From contig PBTY01000093.1 of NCBI GenBank assembly GCA_002729235.1, positions 18,854 through 82,853 on the forward strand: a stretch of 64,000 nucleotides of DNA, given 5' to 3'. Of the stretch, positions 18,393-26,850 are shown piece after piece. This stretch comes from Rickettsiales bacterium (GTDB lineage Bacteria; Bacteroidota; Bacteroidia; Cytophagales; Cyclobacteriaceae). How positions within the stretch are numbered: position 1 is the stretch's first letter; each line of letters begins with the position of its first letter. A program made the position numbers and the translations under genes. Under the pieces are notes generated by a model, which was not told the DNA's origin, made no database searches, and saw nothing but the letters and a program-made list of their open reading frames with translations.

Positions 18393-20141
18393 ATGAAAAA
18401 GTATAAATTAATAATCTTGATTGCCCTAATTACTTCTATAGTAATTAATACTTCTTGTGAAGAAGAAGACCAGCCGATATCTAATGATTTGAGGCTCTTA
18501 ACAGCAACCATTAATGGTGAAAATGTGAAAAATGAAGTGGCAACCATTGATGCAGAAGGCCAGGTGTCAATGGAACTCGTTTTCTCACACACATTGAGTT
18601 CTGAAGCATTCGAAAGTGCTTTCAGTGTTTCTAATAATGCTAGCTATAGTGTTTCATATGATGAGACCAATTCGTTTGTGACCATTACCTTTCAAGGTTT
18701 AGCATTTGAAACGGATTATACAGCTACTATTACTGCAGGAGACCTGGGAGTAGATAGTGAACCATTGACAGAAACATGGGTATTGAATTTCACTTCTAGC
18801 GCATATGTTCCACCTGTAGTGACATTATCAACAGATAACTCTAATCTACTTGAAGGAGAATCAAGTACTATTACGGCATCTATTGATAAAGAAGCGCTCG
18901 ATGATGTTGTAGTTAACCTTTCAATAGCTGGATCAGCAACACCAGAAAGTGACTACACACTAGCAAGCTCTATTACCATTCCAATGGGTGAAACCAGCGC
19001 TTCTACTAGCATCTCTCTTAACAATGATTCCGAAATTGAGGGTGAAGAGACGCTAATTCTAACCATTGAGTCAATCACCAATGCTTTGGAATCAGGTACT
19101 CAGGAAATAACATTTTCATTTAATGATGAACTACCTGCATTAACCTTAAAAGGTGTAATGGCCATGCGATGGTCAACAGAGACTGATGGCAATAGTGGGA
19201 AAGCTGTTCATTTGGTGGCTTTAGAAGACATTGCTGATCTAAGCGAGTACTCCATTGGTGTAGCAAATAATGGCGGTGGTACAGACGGAATTGAATATAC
19301 TTTCCCGGCAATAGCAGTTAATGCTGGTGAAGATATCCTTTTGGCCAGAGAACCTTCAGCTCTGCAGGCATACTTTGGAGGATGTTATGATAGCTTTGAG
19401 CATGTAATCCAAACCGATGAGATGTCCCAGAATGGAGACGATGCAATCGAATTATTTAAAGGCTCAGCAGTCATTGAAACCTATGGAGATGCCGACGTAG
19501 ATGGAACAGATCAGGATTGGGAGTACACTAGTTCGTGGGCATATAAATTAGGCGAAACATGGACAAGTGGAATGGTTAATTGTACAGCAGGTTCTACGAC
19601 TACTAATGATTCTGGGTGCATCTATCCTATTTGTGATAATCCTTTGATATTGAAAGGGGTACTTGCTTTGTTATGGGATGGATCTGGAACTAATGGAGGC
19701 AAAGCGGTTCATTTAGTGGCCACAAGAGATATTGCGGATTTGTCAGTTTATGGTCTTGGCGTAGCTAATAATGGCGGAGGAACAGATGGGGTTGAGTTCA
19801 CCTTCCCTTCTATTGCGGTATCAGAAGGCGAAAACGTCCTGTTGGCTCGAGAACAAAATACGATTTCTGGATATTTTGAAGGATGTTTTGATGGTTTTAA
19901 CCATGTGATTGAAACGGACGCCATGAACCAAAATGGAGACGATGCTATTGAGTTATTTAGTGGCACTGACATTATCGAAGTATTTGGTGATGCCGATGTA
20001 GATGGCACAGATCAACCATGGGATTACTCAGGGTCCTGGGCATTTAAGATCGGAAGCACCTGGACATATGGCGGTGTAGATTGTGCGGCAACTGCCACGA
20101 CAAATGCCACTTCTGAATGTGTGTACACCTTTTGTGAATAA
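18393..20141 (+). CDS. Lipoprotein with Ig-like, Calx-beta and two lamin-tail-like repeats
   Basis: The ATG at 18393 is chosen over an upstream TTG because it starts a lipoprotein signal (MKKYKLIILIALITSIVINTSCEEED, shown in part: SIVINTSC lipobox). The mature 560 residues hold an Ig-like Big_5/SbsA-type domain, a Calx-beta domain (VTLSTDNSNLLEGESSTITA) and two tandem copies of about 135 residues. Each copy runs from LKGV to a final cysteine-containing segment and shares the AVHLVA, GVANNGGGTDGxE, QNGDDAIELF and DADVDGTDQ motifs. The copies resemble lamin-tail domains used by secreted Bacteroidota proteins. It is probably surface-exposed and may bind substrate or matrix for the SusCD system. 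No catalytic motif is seen. Confidence 0.85.
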   Translation: MKKYKLIILIALITSIVINTSCEEEDQPISNDLRLLTATINGENVKNEVATIDAEGQVSMELVFSHTLSSEAFESAFSVSNNASYSVSYDETNSFVTITFQGLAFETDYTATITAGDLGVDSEPLTETWVLNFTSSAYVPPVVTLSTDNSNLLEGESSTITASIDKEALDDVVVNLSIAGSATPESDYTLASSITIPMGETSASTSISLNNDSEIEGEETLILTIESITNALESGTQEITFSFNDELPALTLKGVMAMRWSTETDGNSGKAVHLVALEDIADLSEYSIGVANNGGGTDGIEYTFPAIAVNAGEDILLAREPSALQAYFGGCYDSFEHVIQTDEMSQNGDDAIELFKGSAVIETYGDADVDGTDQDWEYTSSWAYKLGETWTSGMVNCTAGSTTTNDSGCIYPICDNPLILKGVLALLWDGSGTNGGKAVHLVATRDIADLSVYGLGVANNGGGTDGVEFTFPSIAVSEGENVLLAREQNTISGYFEGCFDGFNHVIETDAMNQNGDDAIELFSGTDIIEVFGDADVDGTDQPWDYSGSWAFKIGSTWTYGGVDCAATATTNATSECVYTFCE

Positions 20142-20150
20142 ACAAAACTT

Positions 20151-20171
20151 GGGGTTGGGAAATCCAACCCC
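20151..20171 (+). terminator. GC-rich hairpin between two lipoprotein genes
   Basis: GGGGTTGG (20151-20158) and CCAACCCC (20164-20171) form a perfect 8-bp stem with loop GAAAT, 10 bp after the lipoprotein stop and 10 bp before the next start. There is no real T-run, so it may act as an mRNA stabiliser or partial attenuator rather than a terminator. Confidence 0.5.
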
Positions 20172-20181
20172 TCACTTTAAT

Positions 20182-21534
20182 ATGAAGATTTTAGTTTCAA
20201 TTGTCCTGCCAATGTTGGTTTTATTCTCTATCCATGGATGCAAGGAAGATGAAGAAGTCAAAATCATTGAATTAGTAAGTTCGTCTATCAATGGATATTC
20301 TCTCGATAGCGAATTGAACGATATCCCAACAAGTCTTAAAATTGAATTAGTCTTTGGAAAGCCAGTGGATTTGAATGCATTAAAAGATGCAACCTCGATA
20401 ATGAATGGTAGTTCTCCGATTGATTTTACCATTCAGTTATCAAATGCTGGTTCCAAAGCGACAATTGAAGCGATGTTGTCTTACAATACAGATTATTCAT
20501 TCACTATTGCTTCACAAGTGATTACGACTGATGGTGCATCTCTTAAAAAATCAATTCAAGTACAATTCACTACAGTAGCAGACGAGATGATTCGCTCTAT
20601 GGCTCCTTGCAGCGGCACTTCAGACTGCCTTCAAGCGATTGAGTTACAAATGAATGATTCCGAAATCTCATTTTGGACGTACGCCAATTATCCTTTTGAC
20701 ATAAACAATGCTGTTTGGGAAGATCTCGAGCAGGCTGTTATTGTAATTCATGGACAAAATAGAGATGCAGACAACTATTATCAATATCTCTCTACGACAC
20801 TTAATGATTTAAATCTTAGCGAGTCTACACTTCTAATTGCACCGTGGTTTAGAGATGATAGCAACACTTCTACTAATGACCTGTATTGGTCATCCTCTGC
20901 CTGGCGAGAAGGTGGTAATTCTAGTGGTGACAACAATATCAGCTCATTTATTGCCGTAGATAGTGTTCTGCAATTGTTAAATAACAAAACACACTTTCCA
21001 TCTATGAAAAAGGTGATTATCACTGGGCACTCATCTGGGGCTATGTTTACCGATATGTACGCGCTAGCCAATTCATCAGAGGAAGCTATTGATCTGGAAG
21101 TAGAATATGTAGTAGCCAATAGTCAATATTTCTACTATCCCCTTGACTATCGACTCAATGAAGCTACCCTAACCTTCTATGCACCCGATGACTGTAGTGG
21201 GTATAACAATTGGCCTTATGGGTTTATCAACCACCCGGCATACCTTTCAGGAAATGATCAAACTGCACTCAATAACCGATTTGCATCAAGATCCGTGACC
21301 TACCTCCTGGGAAATGATACAAGCAATGATCCTGCACTAAATATCACCAATTGCAAAGCAACTTTATTGGGATCTACGAGGTACCAGCGAGGAGAAAACA
21401 TGTTCGCATTTATGAACGAATATTTTCCAGATAATCAACACGCCAGAGTGATCGTCCAATCAATAGGCCATGATGGTGAAGGAATGTACAAATCAGAGAC
21501 TTTTCAAAACCTACTAACTGATTTAATCAAGTAG
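20182..21534 (+). CDS. Lipoprotein alpha/beta-hydrolase
   Basis: The ATG at 20182 gives a lipoprotein signal with Cys in LVLFSIHGCKEDEE; the longer open frame upstream overlaps the previous gene and is rejected. The 450-residue product begins with an Ig-like Big_5-type domain (about 25-135), similar in plan to that of the preceding lipoprotein. An alpha/beta-hydrolase domain follows (about 150-445), with the oxyanion strand AVIVIHGQNRDADNYY and nucleophile elbow VIITGHSSGAMF. The acid and His are probably in the C-terminal part (VIVQSIGHDGEGMY). It should act at the outer surface or periplasm as an esterase, lipase or peptidase. Neighbouring SusCD, SGNH hydrolase and anion carrier suggest ester breakdown; the substrate is unknown. 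Confidence 0.85.
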   Translation: MKILVSIVLPMLVLFSIHGCKEDEEVKIIELVSSSINGYSLDSELNDIPTSLKIELVFGKPVDLNALKDATSIMNGSSPIDFTIQLSNAGSKATIEAMLSYNTDYSFTIASQVITTDGASLKKSIQVQFTTVADEMIRSMAPCSGTSDCLQAIELQMNDSEISFWTYANYPFDINNAVWEDLEQAVIVIHGQNRDADNYYQYLSTTLNDLNLSESTLLIAPWFRDDSNTSTNDLYWSSSAWREGGNSSGDNNISSFIAVDSVLQLLNNKTHFPSMKKVIITGHSSGAMFTDMYALANSSEEAIDLEVEYVVANSQYFYYPLDYRLNEATLTFYAPDDCSGYNNWPYGFINHPAYLSGNDQTALNNRFASRSVTYLLGNDTSNDPALNITNCKATLLGSTRYQRGENMFAFMNEYFPDNQHARVIVQSIGHDGEGMYKSETFQNLLTDLIK

Positions 21535-21572
21535 TTATAACGTATTAATAATCAATAACATATCAATCATTA

Positions 21573-23189
21573 ATGATAGAATTTGGAATTAAGTCAACTA
21601 AGTCCAGCTTGGCTTCTATTGGCATTAAACAAGTGCGAGAGGCTCACTGGAACCTCAGTCCATCAGAGTTGACAGAAGCGGCACTTCAGAATATGGAAGG
21701 TGTACTTAGTGAAACAGGTGCTCTGATGTGTGATACCGGTCGATTTACTGGGAGATCTCCAAAGGATCGTTACATTGTAAAAGATGAACTCACTGCTGAA
21801 AATGTTTGGTGGGGTGACATCAATATTCCCATATCTTCAGAGAACTTTGAACGCTTGCATGCCAAAATGCTCGGGTTCCTGGCAGACAAAAAGGTTTATG
21901 TACGAGATGCCTATGCAGGTGCCGACAAGACCCATCGCATAAAGCTTAGGGTCGTTAATACAGAGGCATGGCATAATTTGTTTTGTTACAATATGTTCAT
22001 TCGTCCAGAAGAATATCAGCTAAAAACTTTCGAACCCAATTTCACAATCATCAATTGTCCAGGGTTTGAAGCTGACCCTGAAACTGATGGAACCAGGCAA
22101 GCTAATTTTGCCATCATCAATTTGACCAAAAGGATCATTCTAATTGGTGGAACGGGGTACTCTGGAGAGATGAAGAAAGGAATATTTTCTGTACTCAACT
22201 ATCTATTGCCTATCAATGATTCAGTTTTTCCAATGCATTGTTCTGCCAATATCGGAAAAGAGAATCGAGATACGGCCATATTCTTTGGATTATCAGGAAC
22301 TGGTAAAACAACACTTTCTGCCGATCCGAACCGGTTATTGATTGGAGATGATGAGCATGGCTGGACTGATAGCAATGTCTTCAACTTTGAAGGTGGCTGT
22401 TACGCCAAGACTATCGGACTCACAGAAGAAAATGAGCCTGAGATTTATCAAGCCATCAAGTTCGGAGCTATTTTGGAGAATACCAGATTCTTCAGCGAAG
22501 ATAGAAAAGTAGATTTTGACAATACTTCAGTCACCGAGAATACAAGAGTCTCTTATCCTCTTGGACACATTCCAAATGCAGTTTCTCCCTGGATTGGCGG
22601 TATTCCAAAGAACATTTTCTTTTTAACATGTGATGCTTTTGGAGTCATACCGCCTATTCAACGACTTTCTACTTCTCAAGCCATGTATCATTTCATATCT
22701 GGTTATACATCTAAAGTAGCAGGTACAGAAGACGGAATCACCGAGCCAGTTCCAGTCTTTTCAGCATGCTTTGGTGCACCTTTCATGCCACTTCACCCTG
22801 CTAAATACGCAGAACTTCTCGGTAAAAAACTGGATGCAAATAACACCAATGTTTGGCTTGTTAATACGGGCTGGACGAATGGGCCATATGGTGTGGGTAG
22901 TAGAATTAAGCTAAAGTACACACGCTCTATGATCACCGCTGCATTGAATGGTGTATTGAATAACGTCGGATATCGCACACATTCATTATTTGGAGCGGAG
23001 ATACCTACTACTTGTCCCGGAGTGCCTTCGGAAATATTAAGTCCCAGAGAAACCTGGAAGGATGATGAAGCTTTCTATAAAAAAGCGAATGAGCTTGTTA
23101 TCAAGTTTCAGAGGAACTTTGATAAATATCGAGATGAATCTGACGAAACGATATTACAAGGTGAACCACAGCAAAATCTAAAGTACTAA
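21573..23189 (+). CDS. pckA: Phosphoenolpyruvate carboxykinase (ATP)
   Basis: This is a 538-residue, full-length ATP-dependent PEP carboxykinase, converting oxaloacetate and ATP to PEP, CO2 and ADP, the first committed step of gluconeogenesis from organic acids. The P-loop GLSGTGKTTLSADP lies near residues 237-250, followed by the metal- and nucleotide-binding LIGDDEHGW and NFEGGCYAK. RFTGRSPKDRY near the N-terminus binds substrate, and NTGWTNGPYGVG occurs near the C-terminus. It is cytoplasmic. The gene follows the esterase lipoprotein by 38 bp and ends at a clear intrinsic terminator, so it may be the last gene of the SusCD-SLC13 unit or have its own promoter. Confidence 0.98.
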   Translation: MIEFGIKSTKSSLASIGIKQVREAHWNLSPSELTEAALQNMEGVLSETGALMCDTGRFTGRSPKDRYIVKDELTAENVWWGDINIPISSENFERLHAKMLGFLADKKVYVRDAYAGADKTHRIKLRVVNTEAWHNLFCYNMFIRPEEYQLKTFEPNFTIINCPGFEADPETDGTRQANFAIINLTKRIILIGGTGYSGEMKKGIFSVLNYLLPINDSVFPMHCSANIGKENRDTAIFFGLSGTGKTTLSADPNRLLIGDDEHGWTDSNVFNFEGGCYAKTIGLTEENEPEIYQAIKFGAILENTRFFSEDRKVDFDNTSVTENTRVSYPLGHIPNAVSPWIGGIPKNIFFLTCDAFGVIPPIQRLSTSQAMYHFISGYTSKVAGTEDGITEPVPVFSACFGAPFMPLHPAKYAELLGKKLDANNTNVWLVNTGWTNGPYGVGSRIKLKYTRSMITAALNGVLNNVGYRTHSLFGAEIPTTCPGVPSEILSPRETWKDDEAFYKKANELVIKFQRNFDKYRDESDETILQGEPQQNLKY

Positions 23190-23194
23190 AAGGT

Positions 23195-23224
23195 AAAAGC
23201 CGGACGTTTGTTCGGCTTTTTTTA
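23195..23224 (+). terminator. Rho-independent terminator after pckA
   Basis: AAAAGCCGGAC (23195-23205) pairs with GTTCGGCTTTT (23210-23220) in an 11-bp stem with one G-U pair and loop GTTT, running into seven T residues. It lies six bases after the pckA stop. Confidence 0.9.
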
Positions 23225-23341
23225 TGGTGTTTCACACATTTTCCTGTTTCATTCGTCATAATGAAAACAATTGTTTTATTTAGATCGTACGTCTAGTAGA
23301 TTTCTTCGCACCAGGAAAAGCAAAGTGACCAACCAAACTAA

Positions 23342-24636
23342 ATGATAAGTAAACCAGCTACAGATTTATCTGTTCGTGATAGATTTTTTAATTCAGAGCT
23401 AATCAAAACCGAAAAGCGTCGATTAGATGTTTTCATAGCCTTTTTGATTGTAGCCTCTGTTGTCGCGATCATCTTTCAAGTAGAGCACCTGGATATCCTG
23501 CGAGATACGTTCTCCAATCCTGCATCTTATCCTTTAATCATGTTTTTTGTCCTGGTAATGATGGGATTGTTTTTCATCGGAAAGAAGTATGTCATTTGGA
23601 TAGAGAAAAAAGGACTCAAGTTATCGCGATGGTATTTTTATTATACCGTTTTAATGGAAGTGTCTTTACCGTCTATTTGGTTGGTTATGGAATCATCCAT
23701 AGAAAAAACTTCTATTTTCCTGGACTCTCCCATTACCTTCATCTACTTCGTGCTAATCATTGTCTCTTCACTTCATCTTGATTTCTGGATCAGTGTGTTG
23801 ATGGGGATTTTAGTGTCAATATTTATCAGTTGGTATACCCTTTGGGTTACTGATGCATATCCAATTCAGTTTCATTTACCCATTGTGATCTATCAGGTGC
23901 GATCGTTCATGTTTTTGATGGCTGGTATATGTGCTGGCTTCGTAGCCCATGAATTGAAGAAAAGGATGCGAAGTACCTATGATCAAATTCAAGAGAAGGA
24001 GAATATTGAAGGGTTGTTTAATCAACAGATCTCTAAAGAAATGGTTGGGGTATTGAAACAGGAAAAAGACTTCACTGCAAAAATGGAAGTTACTGTAATG
24101 TTCTTAGATATTCGAGACTTTACCCAGCGCGTACAACACCTCTCACCAGATGAGGTAAACAAGTTCCAGAATAGAATGCCTTCTTTGCTCCGGTGATTGA
24201 AATCATCAATAATTCTAAGGGTACTGTGAATCAAATAATGGGTGATGGTATCATGGCTACATTCGGAGCACCTGTAACGGACAGAACGCACTACTTCTGT
24301 GCATGGATGGCTGTTAAGAATATTTTGGATTTTTTAGAAGCATTTAAAAAAGAGTACCCACAATATGAATCTATTGATATTGGCCTTGGACTCCATTCTG
24401 GTGAGGTTTTTATAGGAAATATCGGAACGGAGACAAGAAAGCAATTATCTGTATCTGGAACTCCAGTAATTATTGCTTCCCGAATTGAACAACTTAATAA
24501 AGAACTAAATACGAGAGTTCTGGTCTCACGAGTATTCTTTGATCTAATAAAAGAAGAAGTCGACGACTTTAAAGTTATTGGTCATGTGAAAATGAAGGGT
24601 CTTGATGAGGAGATTGAAGTGGTAAAAGTCTTTTAG
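23342..24636 (+). pseudogene. Membrane class III nucleotide cyclase, frameshifted
   Basis: Two overlapping frames (23342-24196 and from about 24175 to 24636) together encode one class III cyclase. The N-terminal part has about six membrane helices (residues 25-215), a short coiled linker, then the catalytic domain with metal-binding Asp256 in VTVMFLDIRDFTQ. The second frame continues with FFAPVIEIINN, the second metal site GDGIMATFGAP and ASRIEQLNKEL. A tandem AGAAT duplication (24168-24177) shifts the frame; removing one copy gives FQNAFFAPVIEII, the family consensus. The usual transition-state Asn of the VNxASR motif is Ile here (GTPVIIASR). It converges on the HD-PycTM gene with a 4-bp overlap. 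The cause may be true mutation, phase switching or sequencing error. Confidence 0.85.
24168..24177 (+). repeat. AGAAT tandem duplication causing a frameshift
   Basis: AGAATAGAAT is two adjacent copies of a 5-bp unit within the cyclase catalytic domain. Deleting one copy joins KFQN directly to AFFAPVIEII in frame, as in related cyclases. Confidence 0.85.
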
Positions 24637-25862
24637 TAAGGACTTGGCAATTTGAAAAAGACTTCCGCGATCACAAACGCGAGAATTGATATCACGAACC
24701 CAAACATGAAGACGGAATAAGAAATTCGTAACAACTTATATTTCTTCCCTAAAACAACTCCCAGATAGTAAATATCCTTGATCAAACTAGTATATAGATA
24801 ATCTGCATCTTTCATCATCTCTTTCATCCCCCATTGGTATTTGTCCAAATCCATTTGATGAAAGTTGCCAAAGAACAGCAAGTTAGTTTTCTTATTCAAG
24901 ATATCATCTTCCGTAAACGTCCCTTTGGAAACATTTGGTAAAGTGGCCAGTATGGCAAAAACAATCGTCGTAAGGCAAACTACTGTCAGTAAGACAGCTG
25001 GGATCGTATAATGTGGATATTCCTCTAGCTTTCGAAACAACAACGATACCACTACCGAAAGAATAATAGAATTCACAGAGATCATAATGTTAGCCTTGGT
25101 GTCTGCCATACTACTTAGATCCAGGTGATTTTTAGAAGTCAACCGAAACATCGTTTCTATTCCGCGGGATGGTATATTGTCTTTCTCTTTGGCTTTATTG
25201 AGCTTCCTTTTTAGCTTCTCAACTTCCTTTTCAAGGTTTTTGGTGTCTTGTGGTGAGTCTGACATAGTTGATAGTCGTTCGTTTACTTTTTGCAGGTTAG
25301 TTGCCACTGCTTCTTTGAATCGATTCTTTGCGTAATCTGTAAAAAAGCTATGCTCGTTGATAAAATGGACGTTGCCTTTGTACCAATCTTTATCCGAAAT
25401 ATCCTTACCCAGGAGTACTTTCAGCTCTTCTTGAAGTAGCTCCGATTTTTCGCAATAGTTCTCCTTCGCCAAATGAATCAGGTCTGCATCACATAATATC
25501 TCTTCTAGAATATTACGTGGATTTTGTGGCATTTTTGTTGCCATTATGCAACCAATGACCCTTGCTGCATCTTCATCTGGGAAACTGATGGTAGACATGT
25601 ATTCCAGGGCGATTTCGGCACTTGCCTGTTCATGATTGTCTAGCGACTTGCTATATCCTAAATCATGAAACCATGCAGCCATCTCCACGATAAGAGCATC
25701 CTCAGCAGATACCTGACTATTTTCAGCAATTTCTTTTGTCGCTTTCACCACGTCTCTCGTATGATCTACGGAATGGTATTTTAATTCCTTAGGCAGGTCT
25801 ACAAGTATTGATTCAGCAAATTGCTTAACCTGATCGATTATTTGTGACTTAGAATCCGGCAT
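24633..25862 (-). CDS. HD phosphohydrolase fused to Pycsar effector (PycTM/DUF5706) module
   Basis: This is a 409-residue protein. Residues 1-200 form an HD domain with metal ligands in YHSVDHTRDVV, AAWFHDLGYS and LCDADLIHLA; these domains often hydrolyse cyclic or other nucleotides. A lysine-rich coiled coil (about 205-230) leads to a PycTM/DUF5706 module (about 235-405) with the signature LSSMADTKANIMISVNSIIL and membrane helices, the part that damages the membrane in Pycsar antiphage systems when it senses cCMP or cUMP. It is tail-to-tail with a class III cyclase gene. HD-PycTM proteins are widespread in Bacteroidota and need not be defensive; an HD part that clears the signal is one possibility. 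The defence role is inference. Confidence 0.88.
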   Translation of the reverse strand: MPDSKSQIIDQVKQFAESILVDLPKELKYHSVDHTRDVVKATKEIAENSQVSAEDALIVEMAAWFHDLGYSKSLDNHEQASAEIALEYMSTISFPDEDAARVIGCIMATKMPQNPRNILEEILCDADLIHLAKENYCEKSELLQEELKVLLGKDISDKDWYKGNVHFINEHSFFTDYAKNRFKEAVATNLQKVNERLSTMSDSPQDTKNLEKEVEKLKRKLNKAKEKDNIPSRGIETMFRLTSKNHLDLSSMADTKANIMISVNSIILSVVVSLLFRKLEEYPHYTIPAVLLTVVCLTTIVFAILATLPNVSKGTFTEDDILNKKTNLLFFGNFHQMDLDKYQWGMKEMMKDADYLYTSLIKDIYYLGVVLGKKYKLLRISYSVFMFGFVISILAFVIAEVFFKLPSPY

Positions 25863-25911
25863 TTAGAGTTTGAAAATAGCATATTTACATTGATAAATCG
25901 GCAAGTCTTTC

Positions 25912-26850
25912 ATGTATTTATTCAATATTAAAAGCATTCTGGTTTTTATAATAACGTCTTGGGCATGCATGTTGTTGACGATCAGTATCTCCACTGGATG
26001 TTCCACTATTCCCTTAAGAGAAAAGGCAGATAGCCTGTTCTTAATAACTGATAATGTAGATGTATATTATGACTTAAAACGACCAGATGCCAAGTATTAC
26101 CTTCCCTATGTGTTGACCGAAGTTTCAGGTCTAGCTATGTTAAAGGATACCAGGATTCTTTGCGTAGAAGATGAAGGAGGACGGGTATATGAATATGATT
26201 TAGTCACTAAAAAAATTATCAATGCCATCACTTTCAGTGACCCTGGGGATTTTGAAGGAGTAGAAATAGTCAATGATACGATCTATGTACTGGAGAGTGA
26301 TGGTGACTTGTACGAGTTTCGATATACTACTGCAGATTATGCCACCCCTATTAAGTATGAAAATCCGCTCAGTAGAAAAAATGATACGGAAGGACTGGGA
26401 CTTAATCCTAAAACAGGTCGTTTGATGATTAGCTGCAAAGAGGAAGAAGATATCAAAGGTGTAAATGCCAAAGGTAAAACCGTGTATGAATTTGATTTGG
26501 TAACGAAAGAGCTAGTTAAGAGTCCTTTTTATGAACTCACCACGAAACACATGAATGATTTCTTTGAAGCAAATCGTGCCTATGATTACGACAAAGATCG
26601 GATCAAATTTGAGCCATCTGGAATCGCTTACAACCCGATAGATGGATTCTTCTATTTACTTGCTTCAGTTGGTAAAATGTTGATCGTCCTGGATGACAAA
26701 GGATCGATTAAAGCAACTTACCCTATAGCACCACGCATTTTAAGTCAGCCTGAAGGCATCGTTTTTGACAGCAAAGGAAATCTACTTATCAGCTCTGAAG
26801 GTGAAGGAGATCGTGGCTATATCATTCAATTCAAACCAAAACATAAATGA
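25912..26850 (+). CDS. SdiA-regulated-domain lipoprotein (beta-propeller)
   Basis: This 312-residue lipoprotein has a signal peptide with lipobox Cys in TISISTGCSTIP. The mature part is a beta-propeller of the SdiA-regulated/YjiK type. Blades repeat motifs such as EVSGLAMLKDTRILCVEDEGGRVYEYD, NDTIYVLESDGDLYEF and FEPSGIAYNPIDGFFYLLAS, and the protein ends in QPEGIVFDSKGNLLISSEGEGD. It should sit in the periplasm or outer membrane; the family's biochemical role is unclear (some members are phytase-like or calcium-binding). Its stop overlaps the start of the next gene in an ATGA, so it is translationally coupled to the large metallophosphoesterase-barrel protein, suggesting they work on a shared phosphate-containing substrate. 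That last step is inference. Confidence 0.85.
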   Translation: MYLFNIKSILVFIITSWACMLLTISISTGCSTIPLREKADSLFLITDNVDVYYDLKRPDAKYYLPYVLTEVSGLAMLKDTRILCVEDEGGRVYEYDLVTKKIINAITFSDPGDFEGVEIVNDTIYVLESDGDLYEFRYTTADYATPIKYENPLSRKNDTEGLGLNPKTGRLMISCKEEEDIKGVNAKGKTVYEFDLVTKELVKSPFYELTTKHMNDFFEANRAYDYDKDRIKFEPSGIAYNPIDGFFYLLASVGKMLIVLDDKGSIKATYPIAPRILSQPEGIVFDSKGNLLISSEGEGDRGYIIQFKPKHK

